In this document: one piece after another, positions 36,242 to 36,576 of the stretch
How the letters are laid out: the number at the start of each line of letters is the position of its first letter
How positions within the stretch are numbered: position 1 is the first letter of the stretch
Origin: an uncultured Clostridia bacterium
Lineage (GTDB): Bacteria; Bacillota; Clostridia; TANB77; CAG-508
NCBI GenBank assembly: GCA_944392385.1
Contig: CALXWL010000008.1
Span: 1 to 36,576 of the forward strand
Reading direction: 5' to 3'
Length of the DNA stretch: 36,576 bases
Position numbers and translations under genes: made by a program
Notes under the pieces: generated by a model
The model's database searches: none
Seen by the model: only the letters and a program-made list of their open reading frames with translations
Told to the model about the DNA's origin: nothing

Positions 36242-36298
36242 ATATGTAATCTTGAGTTCCGCTCGCCGCGGAGGCAGGCTCAAGATTTATTTTTTTTT
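36242..36298 (+). terminator. GC-rich hairpin with T-run
   Basis: AATCTTGAG and CTCAAGATT flank a GC-rich inner stem (CCGC/GCGG), followed by a T-run on the plus strand. Its GC content is far above its surroundings. No plus-strand gene upstream explains it. Confidence 0.5.
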
Positions 36299-36330
36299 GT
36301 TTATTTTTTTAAATTTTGTAAATAATATTA

Positions 36331-36576
36331 TTAGGCGAGAGATTTATATGATGCTTTTGCATCTTTAAGGTAAAATTCATTTATTAGTTCAATGACTACA
36401 TCTGCTAGCCATTGATGATAATCTAATGAGTTTGTATCAATATTGTCTTTAGAGATTAATTCTAAAGGCTGTACATCATATATTTTATTGTTGGCTTTTA
36501 CTCGCATTCCTATTTTTTGACTTATATAAATCTGTACTTTAGTTTTTGGAGGAAGCGATTTATCTATTATTTGAAA
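36331..36576 (-). CDS. Unknown protein, C-terminal 81 residues only (runs off the window)
   Basis: An open minus-strand frame enters from the right edge and stops at 36331-36333. The visible part begins FQIIDKSLPPKTKVQIY and ends KDAKASYKSLA; it looks like a small beta-rich then helical domain (DYHQWLADVVIELINEF). I do not recognise a family. Codon use is similar to neighbours. Confidence 0.6.
   Translation of the reverse strand, partial: FQIIDKSLPPKTKVQIYISQKIGMRVKANNKIYDVQPLELISKDNIDTNSLDYHQWLADVVIELINEFYLKDAKASYKSLA

Noticed and set aside
1..36576. tRNA, rRNA or CRISPR loci, including a candidate CGG-reading or frameshifting tRNA
   Set aside because: No cloverleaf, rRNA segment or regularly spaced repeat was recognised by eye in any intergenic stretch.

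Overview
The window is AT-rich DNA from an anaerobic, spore-forming Clostridia-like Firmicute. The evidence is the sigma-E/SpoIIGA sporulation pair, a three-subunit NAD-linked [FeFe]-hydrogenase, DapL-type lysine/peptidoglycan precursor synthesis, rubrerythrin with a Fur/PerR regulator, and classic Firmicute operons (ylxM-ffh-rpsP-khpA-rimM-trmD-rplS and rpmG-secE-nusG-rplK-rplA-rplJ-rplL). I cannot name the species.

Layout. 1-285: first copy of a long-hairpin repeat. 286-6684 (minus strand): L,D-transpeptidase, hydrogenase HydA, NuoF-like and NuoE-like subunits, then a DacF-type carboxypeptidase. 6825-7345: RelE-type toxin and its putative antitoxin. 7429-9153: second repeat copy and an M18 aminopeptidase. 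9211-12267: DedA protein, secreted GH25-LysM hydrolase, a small membrane protein and hicAB. 12398-18217: DUF3137, LemA, MgtC, then ftsA-ftsZ-spoIIGA-sigE. 18443-23727: ZIP transporter, Ogt, and the ffh/trmD/rplS operon. 23822-28796: third repeat copy, ABC-F protein, CorA, DapF-DapL. 28902-32542: ribosomal protein/transcription operon with an L10 leader. 32686-32980: an IS21-like non-autonomous element. 33065-36576: DnaD-like and DnaC/DnaI proteins, rubrerythrin, Fur/PerR, and a partial unknown gene.

The main result is a recoding pattern. Seven otherwise healthy genes (hydA twice, the nuoF-like subunit, relE, hicA, sigE, zip, trmD) are each interrupted by an apparent one-base insertion. In all eight homology-supported cases the break is at an in-frame CGG codon, and skipping its C restores the conserved protein with a glycine codon (GGA, GGC or GGT) at exactly the break. 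In my hand scan of every gene in the window, no in-phase CGG is used as an ordinary arginine codon, although CGG occurs about 45 times out of phase. AGA, AGG, CGA, CGC and CGT are used. The simplest biological reading is that CGG is not decoded as a triplet here and causes efficient +1 frameshifting, or that CGGN is read as a four-base glycine codon. trmD carries two more CGG codons in its tail; shifting at all three ends TrmD just before rplS, whereas shifting only at the first would fuse TrmD to L19. A systematic sequencing artefact must still be excluded from raw reads.

Second, a 218-bp long-hairpin element occurs three times, with compensatory changes between copies. One copy supplies the last codons and stop of the ABC-F gene. 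No tRNA, rRNA or CRISPR array was seen.
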